DNA from: Verrucomicrobiales bacterium
GTDB lineage: Bacteria; Verrucomicrobiota; Verrucomicrobiia; Limisphaerales; J093
Direction of reading: 5' to 3'
Assembly (NCBI GenBank): GCA_024233215.1
Contig: JACKPW010000006.1
Coordinates: 1 to 64,000, forward strand
DNA: 64,000 nt
Shown here: positions 46,501 to 53,914 of the stretch, in pieces
Numbering within the stretch: position 1 is the stretch's first letter
Layout of the letters: each line of letters opens with the position of its first letter
The notes under the pieces: model-generated
Databases searched by the model: none
What the model was told of the DNA's origin: nothing
The model's input: the letters and a program-made list of their open reading frames with translations, nothing else
Translations under genes and position numbers: made by a program

Positions 46501-49500
46501 ACTCAAGCCCCTGGCGCAGGCGGACACCCTGCAACAGGTGGTGGACCGCGCGGCGCTGACCACCCGCATTTCGGAGGAGGGCCAGGTGCTCACCACCGCC
46601 CGCTATTTCGTGAAGAACAAGGGACAATCCAACCTGCGCGTGGAGGTGCCGGCCGACAGCGAACTCTGGCAGGCCACCGTCGACGGCAAGAGCGTGGTGC
46701 CGGTCAAGGACGGCAACGCCAGTCTGTTGTCGCTGCCGCAAACGACGGATCCGAACACCGTGTTCGCCATCGAACTGCAGCTGGCCTCGAAGTCGAGGAA
46801 CTCCGCGCAACTGAAGCTGCAGGCGCCTGCGGTGATGGCTCCGGTGATGCTGACGGAATGGGACCTGCAGCCGGACGAGAACCGCCGGCTGGTTTTCCGG
46901 GGCGGCACCCTCACGCCGACCACGAACGCCGGGGATGTCTCCGGCTTTGCCGGACTGCGCGGCTTCCTGGGGCGGGGGGACAACGCCCTGGCATTGCTGA
47001 GTTCATTGGTCCTGTTCTTGGTGGGCGCCCTGACCTGGCGCTGGGCCGCCGGGGAAAAGACCCGCCGTTGGTCGGCCCGGCACTGGCTGGGTGGCCTGGT
47101 GGGACTGGTGGCCGTGACCTGCGGGGGAATCATGCTGGCGGATCTCACCCTGAACGCGGGACAGATTCACCTGACCCTGCCGAACGCGTTGCGATTCGTC
47201 GCGCCGGTGCAGGAATCGGGCAGCGTGCTGGAAGTCGAGGTGGTGAACCATGCGACGGACTTCGGTTTCCTCTGGCTGACCTGGCGGGCCTGGCCGGCGG
47301 TGGTGGGACTCCTGGCCGGCCTGGTCGTGCTGGCGGCGGGACCGGGAGGATTGCGCCGCGCCGGTCTGGCCATCGGCTGGACCGGGCTGCTCTGGACCGC
47401 CCTGCGCTGGCCCAACGGCGCGGGCGCCTTCCTCGGTCTGCTGATGGCGTTCCTCGTGGTGCAGTTCATCCTGCCATCCCTGATCCGCCTTTGCCGCGTG
47501 CCCCGGAAACAACCGGACGGCGACGGCAACGATGGCGGCGACGCCGCGGTGCCCGCGACGACGGCCGGAGCCACGGTTGCCGGCTTGATCCTGGCCGGCC
47601 TGCTCGGCGGAGCGGCTGACCTGAAGGCGACGGCCCAGCCCGCGCAACAACCGCAGCAGCAACCGGCCGTGCCCCCGATTGTCCTGCCGACACCGCGGGA
47701 CCCCGGGATGGCGGACTCCGTCCTCCAGTCGGCGACGGTTGAAAAGGAGTTCGTAACCGTCCGGGCGACGGTTCGTTGGCGGGCCAAGGACGGCGACATC
47801 TTGCCGCTGCTGTATGCGCCCGGCGTGTTGACCGGCATCGAGCTGCCCGAAGGGGTCCGGCAGTTCCAGACGGCGACGCGGCAGGGCTCCGTGCAGAACC
47901 TCATTGCCAGCGTGGCGGGGGAATATGAGATCGCGTTCACTTACCAGACGCGCGTACAGTCACCAAACGGCGAGAGCGGATTCCGCGTCCCGGTGCAGCC
48001 CGGTCTCATCAACCGGCTCAGTCTCCGGGTCACCGAACTGGACGTGGATGTGGTGTCTCCCGACGCCGTGAGCGTCACCCCGGTCGCGGGCGGTGCCGAA
48101 GGGGAAACGGGCACACGGGCCGAACTCGTGATGAAGCCCGGCTTCAATGCGTGGGTGGGGTGGAAACCGCGCAGTCGTGACACGCGCCGGGAGAAAGCGG
48201 TGTTCTTCGCCGAGTGCTTCCAGTTGTTCGTGCCGACCGCCGGAATCGTGGAAGGCGCGCATGTCGTGCAGGTGCGCCCCGCCCAGGGCGAACTCGGGGA
48301 GATCACCTTCACCGTGCCGGCGGGCCAGACCATCACCGACGTGGTGGGCGACGCACTGTCGTTCTGGCGTTTCGATCCGGACGAGCGGCTGCTGCGGGTG
48401 AACCTGAACCCGCCGCAGTCACGCCCGTTCTCGTTGACGATTGGATCCCAGATCGCCACCACCCCCCTGCCCTACGAGCAGACCGCCGGTTTGATCGTGG
48501 TCAACCAGGCGGCCAACCAGGTGGGCATGGCGGGCGTGGCCACCGGACCGGAGGTTCAACTGGACGACGTCACGGTGGAGAATCTCTCCTCGATCAACCT
48601 CGACGATTTCCCGGCGAACGTGGTGGGCACCCTGGCCGGACGGATCAACGGCCTGGTCCTGCGACGGGCGTTCCGCTATACGGAATCCTCCGGAAAACTC
48701 ACCGTGAAGGCGGCGGCCGTGGAACCGGACGTGCGGGTGGTCAGCCAGCAGACGTTGTCGTTGGGCGAGGACCGGGTGCTGCTGGCGGCGGGTCTGAACG
48801 TCACCGTGACGCGCGCCGGGATCTTCCGCTTGAGCTTCGTGCTGCCGGCAGGCCTGGATGTGGAGTCCATCAGCGGGGGTGCGTTGAGTCACTGGACCGA
48901 ACTGAAGAGTGGTGACGAACGCGTCATCACACTGCATCTGAAGGGCAAGACCGAGGGGGCGCAACGCTTCGACCTTTCCCTCGCCGGCCCCGGGGTGAGG
49001 ACGACCACCGCGTGGGAGGTGCCCCGGCTCTCGCTGCGGGAAGCCTCCAAGCAGCAGGGCCAGCTCGTCATCGTCCCCGAACAGGGCATGCGCCTGCAGG
49101 CGGGCGAACGCGAAGGCGTGATCCCGCTCGATCCCAACGCCGCCGGCACGCGTCAGAAGTCCGCGCTCGCCTTCCGCCTGCTCAATCCCGACTGGCGGCT
49201 GGCCCTGGACATCGAGCAGGTGGATTCGTGGATCCAGGTGAACGGATTCCAGCAGGTGTCCGTACAGGAAGGCCAGGCGCGCGTGATGGCGAACCTCGAT
49301 TACCAGATCGAGAACACCGGCATGCGGGCCTTGCGGGTGCGGCTGCCGGAGTCGGCCGAAAACGTGCGGTTCACCGGCGAGCAACTCGCCGACTTCCTGC
49401 CGGTGGAGGGCTCCGTCACCAATGCCACGCAAGTCTGGGAAATCCGGCTGCACCGGCGCGTGATCGGGGCGAACCGGCTCAGCGTCAACTACACCCTGCG

Positions 49501-50839
49501 GGTGCCGGACGACGCCCGGGACCTGGTGCTCACCGGCGTGGTCACCGAGGACGTCAACGTGCAGCGCGGCTTCCTCGCCATGCAGGCGGGCGGCCGGGTC
49601 CAACTCCGCATCGATACCGTCCCGGACAGCCTGCGACCGGCGGAGTGGGAGGCGGTCCCGCCCGGGTTGCGACAGGATCTCACCACCACCTCGGTGAGCC
49701 ACGTGTTCCGGCTGGTGGATCCCAACTTCCGCCTGCCGGTGCAGATCCTCCGGCACGAGGCCACTCCGGTGCTGCCGGCGCGCGTGCAGAACGTCCTGCT
49801 GACCTCCGTCATCTCCGATGCCGGCGTCATGCTCACCCGGGGCCAGGTGGAACTGACTGCCGGGGACAAGCGACTCCTCCGCCTCCGCCTGCCAAAGGAC
49901 GCGGAGTTCTGGTTCGCGTTCGTCAACGAAGGCGGTGTCTGGCTCTGGCGCGAAGGGGAGGACGTCCTGATCCCGCTGCAACAGTCCGCCGTGATGGAGG
50001 GCAACACCCGGGTGGACTTCTACTACACCACCAAGGCCGGGCGCGCCTCGCCCCGCAGACTCGACCTGTCCTTGCACGGTCCCAAACTCGACCTGCCGCT
50101 CCAGCAGATCACCTGGCGCGTCTACCTCGATCCAAAATGGGAACTGACCGACTGGGACGGCACGCTGCAATTGCAGGAGCAGGCGGCCCAGGTGCAGACC
50201 CTGCAGGGCGGCCTGTCCAGCTACCTCGAAAGCGAGCGGCAGTTGCAGCGCCGACAGACGGAGGTGGCCCGGCAGAACTTCGAGTTCGGCAACACCCTCA
50301 TCCTGAAGGGCGATGTGCAGAACGCGCGGAAGTACCTGAACAACGCCTATCAACTGTCACAGGCCGACCTCGCATTCAACGAGGACGCGCGGGTCCAGCT
50401 CCGGAACCTCAAGACCGAGCAGGCGCTGGTGGGCCTGAACGTCAACCGCGGTCTCGCCACCCAGCAACCGGCCCAACAGGCCGAAATCCAGCAGATCCTC
50501 GACAATGACGCCAACTACACGCGGGAACAGGCCAAGGCGCTGAACCAGAGCCTGTCGTCCGAGGACCAGCTGGCCCTGGGTCGTCTGGCAGAGAAACTGG
50601 TGGCCCAGCAGGATGCCGCCGTGGCGAATCCCACCGCCATCCGGGCCAGCGTTCCCGAACAGGGCCGGATGCTCGCCTTCACCCGCTCCTTGCAGGTCGA
50701 CCCCATGTCCGATCTGCGGATTGACCTGGAAGCCCGCGCCGTCCAGGCCGGATCGACGGGTGGGCGGTTCCTCCTCGTCTGCGCGGTCCTGCTGGTGACG
50801 GTGATCTTCACCCTTCTGCCCCGGCGGAAGGCCGCCTGA
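43571..50839 (+). CDS. Very large envelope protein of unknown family (2422 aa)
   Basis: ATG 43571 (MKRIMKLLARPDRPARAEQN). A signal-like segment comes late, at about residues 67-90 (LTTALALTALAGLTPLPANA), after a Pro/Gly-rich stretch encoded by hairpin repeats. Residues 90-1130 are beta-rich repeats. A membrane block of five or six helices lies at about 1138-1352 (for example ALALLSSLVLFLVGALTWRW and GAFLGLLMAFLVVQFILPSL). A second long beta-rich region runs to about 2230, with motifs such as LRVRLPESAENVRFTGEQLA. Then come a coiled/TPR-like stretch (QNFEFGNTLILKGDVQNARK) and a last membrane helix at about 2400-2417 with RRKAA. The two large domains are probably periplasmic. It follows the sigma/VWA pair 288 bp downstream on the same strand, suggesting shared regulation. 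I cannot assign a family. Confidence 0.8.
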   Translation: MKRIMKLLARPDRPARAEQNRTGFRPVAPTRLNGPAVDAPEAGGRGGEPGPDGGPALRVSSWRASGWSLTTALALTALAGLTPLPANAQQAADVERIAVNGEAGPDGGQLVISATLKPPGGEKEKLIYATRVEHTLSAQREQLDHLFALTIEVIQGRPEEYVLSLVGQGTVTGVEAEGLANWSVREDTDGTRALVLRLVESKEPVKPFAARVKAVTEYAGKQLPRGLVPLTLRPADPSLFNGAVRIDGGRGLQAYVRQTNGLSPMESDFVPEALRAPAVAEAMEPMWFQFHAQGYALTLDVTEADPEARQVVLRHFALTGDLSDERAGFVLTATAQVRNPKGGTVTLLSGDYALTSLNPADGWKASLLNGALVIKFEKDGTYPLELMFDATVSKADGWNRVGFGVAPAVLQPITLRGLQADTEFRFADAARPELRDEAFRSFLPPTGQVSLEWTQARPESEGRLFFAAEAFGQIAISPGLLRQTDLLEFRVMQGELDELTLLLQGAGEVTRVQGAPVLAWSIEAGDEPGQRKLSVKFNQPQKDTFALQVQTQTTLGAFPLAADTMKIAPAGATRFGGYVRIVNDGAVRLEVLESRGLSQISPEQLPQTQATQSLMPPSAGQVFAYRFSGSDFDLRVQADNIIPELSVSEVLSYQLGDTELVIEGEFELDIREAPIRELTLRVPARFVVAALAASNLADHTLAPGDNPDEATLKLVYSQPVSGRQVLQLRLERNLSFDQPTWVLPRVEVLKTKATRGHVGISSAAGFRLTPDATEGLTEIATAFFPKKVANIQAAFRLNDPTWAATLRIERLPQSIQADVFHLFSVGEAIAYGSSVMNFVISGAPVQKFRVELSGEYYNVEFTGRDILNYSKVDGGYEVQLHTPVAGDYTLLATYERPFKPLGETLTFVGARPQDAQTEQGYTIVISTYQFQVEPANVSPGLLKVEPGEVPAAYRLFFDAPILAAYRYTARPFNLALALKPLAQADTLQQVVDRAALTTRISEEGQVLTTARYFVKNKGQSNLRVEVPADSELWQATVDGKSVVPVKDGNASLLSLPQTTDPNTVFAIELQLASKSRNSAQLKLQAPAVMAPVMLTEWDLQPDENRRLVFRGGTLTPTTNAGDVSGFAGLRGFLGRGDNALALLSSLVLFLVGALTWRWAAGEKTRRWSARHWLGGLVGLVAVTCGGIMLADLTLNAGQIHLTLPNALRFVAPVQESGSVLEVEVVNHATDFGFLWLTWRAWPAVVGLLAGLVVLAAGPGGLRRAGLAIGWTGLLWTALRWPNGAGAFLGLLMAFLVVQFILPSLIRLCRVPRKQPDGDGNDGGDAAVPATTAGATVAGLILAGLLGGAADLKATAQPAQQPQQQPAVPPIVLPTPRDPGMADSVLQSATVEKEFVTVRATVRWRAKDGDILPLLYAPGVLTGIELPEGVRQFQTATRQGSVQNLIASVAGEYEIAFTYQTRVQSPNGESGFRVPVQPGLINRLSLRVTELDVDVVSPDAVSVTPVAGGAEGETGTRAELVMKPGFNAWVGWKPRSRDTRREKAVFFAECFQLFVPTAGIVEGAHVVQVRPAQGELGEITFTVPAGQTITDVVGDALSFWRFDPDERLLRVNLNPPQSRPFSLTIGSQIATTPLPYEQTAGLIVVNQAANQVGMAGVATGPEVQLDDVTVENLSSINLDDFPANVVGTLAGRINGLVLRRAFRYTESSGKLTVKAAAVEPDVRVVSQQTLSLGEDRVLLAAGLNVTVTRAGIFRLSFVLPAGLDVESISGGALSHWTELKSGDERVITLHLKGKTEGAQRFDLSLAGPGVRTTTAWEVPRLSLREASKQQGQLVIVPEQGMRLQAGEREGVIPLDPNAAGTRQKSALAFRLLNPDWRLALDIEQVDSWIQVNGFQQVSVQEGQARVMANLDYQIENTGMRALRVRLPESAENVRFTGEQLADFLPVEGSVTNATQVWEIRLHRRVIGANRLSVNYTLRVPDDARDLVLTGVVTEDVNVQRGFLAMQAGGRVQLRIDTVPDSLRPAEWEAVPPGLRQDLTTTSVSHVFRLVDPNFRLPVQILRHEATPVLPARVQNVLLTSVISDAGVMLTRGQVELTAGDKRLLRLRLPKDAEFWFAFVNEGGVWLWREGEDVLIPLQQSAVMEGNTRVDFYYTTKAGRASPRRLDLSLHGPKLDLPLQQITWRVYLDPKWELTDWDGTLQLQEQAAQVQTLQGGLSSYLESERQLQRRQTEVARQNFEFGNTLILKGDVQNARKYLNNAYQLSQADLAFNEDARVQLRNLKTEQALVGLNVNRGLATQQPAQQAEIQQILDNDANYTREQAKALNQSLSSEDQLALGRLAEKLVAQQDAAVANPTAIRASVPEQGRMLAFTRSLQVDPMSDLRIDLEARAVQAGSTGGRFLLVCAVLLVTVIFTLLPRRKAA

Positions 50840-50859
50840 TTCACGCTTCGGTTCGTCAT

Positions 50860-50889
50860 GGGCCGGTCCGCCTCCGGGTGGGCCGGCCC
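50860..50889 (+). terminator. Terminator-like hairpin after the 2422-aa gene
   Basis: A GGGCCGG/CCGGCCC stem (50860-50866 with 50883-50889) lies 21 nt past the stop and is followed by GTTTGCCTTTTGG. Plausible Rho-independent terminator with a weak T-run. Confidence 0.6.
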
Positions 50890-51057
50890 GTTTGCCTTTT
50901 GGATAAAACTCGCTTGCACTCACGTCGTTCCCAAGCAAGCTCGCGCCGGAGATCGCCCATGGATCCGAGCACCGAGATCAACCACCTCCAGGAAACGGCC
51001 GGACCGGAGCGGGAGTGCGCCAGAAGCACCACCGGGTCCGGCCTGCGCCGCCCTTCC

Positions 51058-51139
51058 ATGAACCGACAACCGCCAACGGAGGGCCGAGTTACACGAGGCC
51101 CTGATTTGATTCCAGGGACTCGCGGAGCTCGTCCCTCCA
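51058..51139 (+). repeat. Dispersed 82-bp repeat, copy 1
   Basis: It matches 60074-60156 (opposite strand) with scattered substitutions. Both read in frame from ATG as MNRQPP(T/L)EG-VTR--DLIP-TRGARPS. The unit lies in the 388-bp spacer 50840-51227 before the glycosyltransferase-like gene; the rest of that spacer holds only the hairpin at 50860. It is more likely a REP-type element than a gene. Confidence 0.7.
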
Positions 51140-51227
51140 AGGAGGGCTCCTGGTCCCATTGCCTGCGCATTCGCAAAAGCGGGCTTTCCACGACCGGACT
51201 GGCACAGACTGGCGGGGGGGCCGGCAC

Positions 51228-52052
51228 GTGAGTCCGTCAACGGAATCGACGACGGCGCAACCGCCCGGGCGACAGGCAGTCCTCACCGCGGTGTACGGCG
51301 GTCACGCGGAGCGACTGGATGAGACCTTCACGAGTTTTGCGGTCAACCCCTTCCTGGAACTGCACGCGTTCGTGTTCGGGGAACGACTGCCTGAACGGCA
51401 GGTGGCCGGGATTCAATACCACCTGGTGAAGCCGGACGGGACGTTTTCGCAACCCTATCGGGAGGTGAACTACCGGCGTTGGGAGGTCATGGACGAACTC
51501 GGCACGGATCATGTGCTGGTGGTGGACGCCCTGGACGTTCTGTGCCTGCAGCCAATGCCATCGCTCCCGGAAGTGCTAAAGGGTCTGCCGATGGCGGCAG
51601 CGGTGGAACATGGCGGCGGGAGGTTCATGTTCGGCCCCCAATACACGAATGCGTACCTGAACGCCGGGGTCTCCTTTTGGGATGTGAGGGCCTCGGCAAC
51701 GATCCGCGCACAAATACTGGCACGCGGCCGCACCCGGTTTCGGAGCCGGACTGACGATCAACTCTCGTTCAATGAGGTGCTTCATCATCACTACGAGCAG
51801 TTGCGTCTGCTCACCCATCACTTCAACTGCCGCGGGTTGCTGGAACGTCGCGTGAGAGGCTGGCCTTACCTGAGGAGTCTGGATGGTGTTTACATCTACC
51901 ACACGGACGATGCGAAGATCGCCCGGACTATGCTGCCGGTAAAGGCCCGAACCGAACTGCCCGGGTTGGAGCCTGACCACGGCCCGCTCACACGCTGGCA
52001 GCAATTCTGGCGCACCGTTGGCAATCGCTTCCGGCCACACCAGATACGATAG
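51228..52052 (+). CDS. Glycosyltransferase-like protein (GT-A type)
   Basis: 274 aa from GTG 51228 (VSPSTESTTAQPPGRQ); an ATG at 51159 in the same frame would translate the repeat-containing spacer and is less likely. VLTAVYGGHAERLDETFTSF at the start, then GTDHVLVVDALDVLCLQPMP, which resembles the DxD-bearing strand of GT-A sugar transferases. Then follow NAYLNAGVSFWDV (a common motif in GT8-type enzymes) and RSRTDDQLSFNEVLHHHY. A cytoplasmic enzyme adding sugars to a surface glycan would fit the many envelope genes here. The acceptor is unknown and the family call is from motifs only. Confidence 0.65.
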   Translation: MSPSTESTTAQPPGRQAVLTAVYGGHAERLDETFTSFAVNPFLELHAFVFGERLPERQVAGIQYHLVKPDGTFSQPYREVNYRRWEVMDELGTDHVLVVDALDVLCLQPMPSLPEVLKGLPMAAAVEHGGGRFMFGPQYTNAYLNAGVSFWDVRASATIRAQILARGRTRFRSRTDDQLSFNEVLHHHYEQLRLLTHHFNCRGLLERRVRGWPYLRSLDGVYIYHTDDAKIARTMLPVKARTELPGLEPDHGPLTRWQQFWRTVGNRFRPHQIR

Positions 52053-52214
52053 CCCTTGACGTCGGCTACACCCGTCGGGCTTTCAGCGCAACCCGATGAT
52101 TCCGCACGTGGGCGTGGGCCAGACACAGCTTGACTGGACGGCGGTCTGCTGCTAGTAAATCCCCATTCACTGTCCCACTAACGCACTGGAAGAACCCTCT
52201 CTTGCTTTCCCTAT

Positions 52215-53828
52215 ATGAAAGCCACCCGCCTGCTTGCCGTGACGCTTCTGTCCGCGTTCGCCCTCTGCCCGACGACCGGGCTCCCGGGTGCCTGGGCGAC
52301 AGAGCCGCCGCCACCCCAATTGGTGGGGCACTGGCGGTTTGACGAGGTGTCCGGCACGATATGCCACGATGAGGCGGGCCAGCATGATGGGACACTGTCC
52401 CCGGGGGGCGCCCTGTTCGTAGGGAACGGCATTGCGGGAGGCGCACTGGCACTCGACCGCACCCAGGGAGGGTACGCCTCGGTGCCCCATATTTCGGAGC
52501 TGAATGACGACGCCTTCACCCTGCTGTTCTGGATGAAGACCAGCGCAGCCGACACCACTCCGGGCACTTGGGTCATCGGACAGCACGAATACTGGCATGC
52601 GAACGGCTGGCTCTACGGCTTCAACACCTCCGTCTCGAAAACCACCCTCTATCTCGACGGTAGCAGCACAATTCTTGAGACGGACGCTCCGCTCACCGAC
52701 GCTGCCTGGCATCAAGTGGCCATCGCCTACGACCGGGGCGGCCAGACGTCCCTGTACGTCGACGGCTCCCCTGCCAAAGCCACCCGTGACAGCGTGAACC
52801 TCACGGACCGGGGCGCACCGTTGGTGCTCGGCGGCGTATTCGGCCTTGAGGTGGTCGGTGTCATCAAGCCGGCCTACACCGGGTTGATCGATGATGTGCA
52901 GGCCTACAGCGGGGCGCTCACCGCCGAGCAGATCGACCTGCTCCACCAGAACCCGGGCCGGAGCCTGGCGGAACTGGTCGAACCGCTCTGGATCGAGCCG
53001 AACGGCGGTGAGTTCCTGGGCTCGGTCGAGGTGTCGATGGGAACCCCGGTGCCGACGGCGATCATCCGCTACACCCTCGATGGCAGCGATCCCACCATCG
53101 GGTCATCGCGATATCAGGATCCCATCACGCTGAATGCCACCACCACGGTCCGGGCGCGGCTCTACGTGAACGACTTCCCGGCCTCGGAGATTGTCGCCGC
53201 CACGTTCACCCGGCTGCCTGCCATCACCTTCGATCCGGAGGGCGGACTCTTCACGAACTCGGTGGCGGTCGCCCTGTCGAACAACCTGGGACTTGGCACC
53301 GTGCGCTACACCACCGACGGCAGCGATCCGGTGGCGACCTCCCCGGCCCATGCCGCTCCGGTGGTGCTCACCGCCGCCGCAACGATCAAGGCCTGCGTGT
53401 TCCTGACCGGGTTCCCCGTCTCGGAGGTCTACGCTGCAGACTACGCCCGCGTCTACGCCCTCGACGACGGAATCTCGAACGAATGGCGGGAACAATACTT
53501 CGGCCCGGGCTACCTGACCGATCCACGCGTGGCACCGGACGCGGATCCCGACGAGGACGGCTGGGACAACTGGTTCGAGTTCGATCGGGACACGGACCCC
53601 ACCGATCCCGATTCACACCCCCAGACCCTCGCCACCATCCGGGCAGTCCCCGCCATTTCCTGGACCAGCGTTCCGGGAATGACCTACCGGGTTCTGCGGA
53701 AGAACGCGGTGTCCGCCCCGGAGTGGGAGATCGTCCTGCCGGCGTTCCTGGCGACCGAAGAAACCTCGCGCTACATCGACGCGGACGCGCCCGCGACGGC
53801 GATTTACCAGATCGAAGTGGTACCCTGA
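52215..53828 (+). CDS. Secreted LamG / chitobiase-C-type domain protein
   Basis: 537 aa. A signal peptide covers residues 1-29 (MKATRLLAVTLLSAFALCPT). A LamG-like concanavalin fold lies at about 36-250 (LVGHWRFDEVSGTICHDEAG then AWHQVAIAYDRGGQTSLYVD). Two domains like the C-terminus of chitobiase/hexosaminidase lie at about 262-335 and 338-415 (IRYTLDGSDPTIGSSRYQDP and VRYTTDGSDPVATSPAHAAP). A calcium-binding type-3-repeat segment follows (DADPDEDGWDNWFEFD) and then a tail (SWTSVPGMTYRVLRKNAVSA). All are binding modules with no catalytic centre. It is likely exported and may bind polysaccharide. Confidence 0.87.
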   Translation: MKATRLLAVTLLSAFALCPTTGLPGAWATEPPPPQLVGHWRFDEVSGTICHDEAGQHDGTLSPGGALFVGNGIAGGALALDRTQGGYASVPHISELNDDAFTLLFWMKTSAADTTPGTWVIGQHEYWHANGWLYGFNTSVSKTTLYLDGSSTILETDAPLTDAAWHQVAIAYDRGGQTSLYVDGSPAKATRDSVNLTDRGAPLVLGGVFGLEVVGVIKPAYTGLIDDVQAYSGALTAEQIDLLHQNPGRSLAELVEPLWIEPNGGEFLGSVEVSMGTPVPTAIIRYTLDGSDPTIGSSRYQDPITLNATTTVRARLYVNDFPASEIVAATFTRLPAITFDPEGGLFTNSVAVALSNNLGLGTVRYTTDGSDPVATSPAHAAPVVLTAAATIKACVFLTGFPVSEVYAADYARVYALDDGISNEWREQYFGPGYLTDPRVAPDADPDEDGWDNWFEFDRDTDPTDPDSHPQTLATIRAVPAISWTSVPGMTYRVLRKNAVSAPEWEIVLPAFLATEETSRYIDADAPATAIYQIEVVP

Positions 53829-53894
53829 AGCGTAGCCCCAGGCGTGAGTCGGCGCCTGAATCGGAGAGCCGGGAGAGTGCCTCGGGGAGACTTG

Positions 53895-53913
53895 CGCGGA
53901 CGGTGCGTCCGCG
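53895..53913. terminator. Bidirectional hairpin between convergent genes
   Basis: A perfect 7-bp stem CGCGGAC/GTCCGCG (53895-53901 with 53907-53913) and 5-nt loop lie between the end of the LamG gene and the end of the minus-strand kinase-like gene. No T-runs are present. Confidence 0.45.
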
Positions 53914-53914
53914 G

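Noticed and set aside
48419..50353. Minus-strand frame of 644 codons opposite the 2422-aa gene
   Set aside because: Shadow frame of GC-rich coding DNA; no motifs or start signals.
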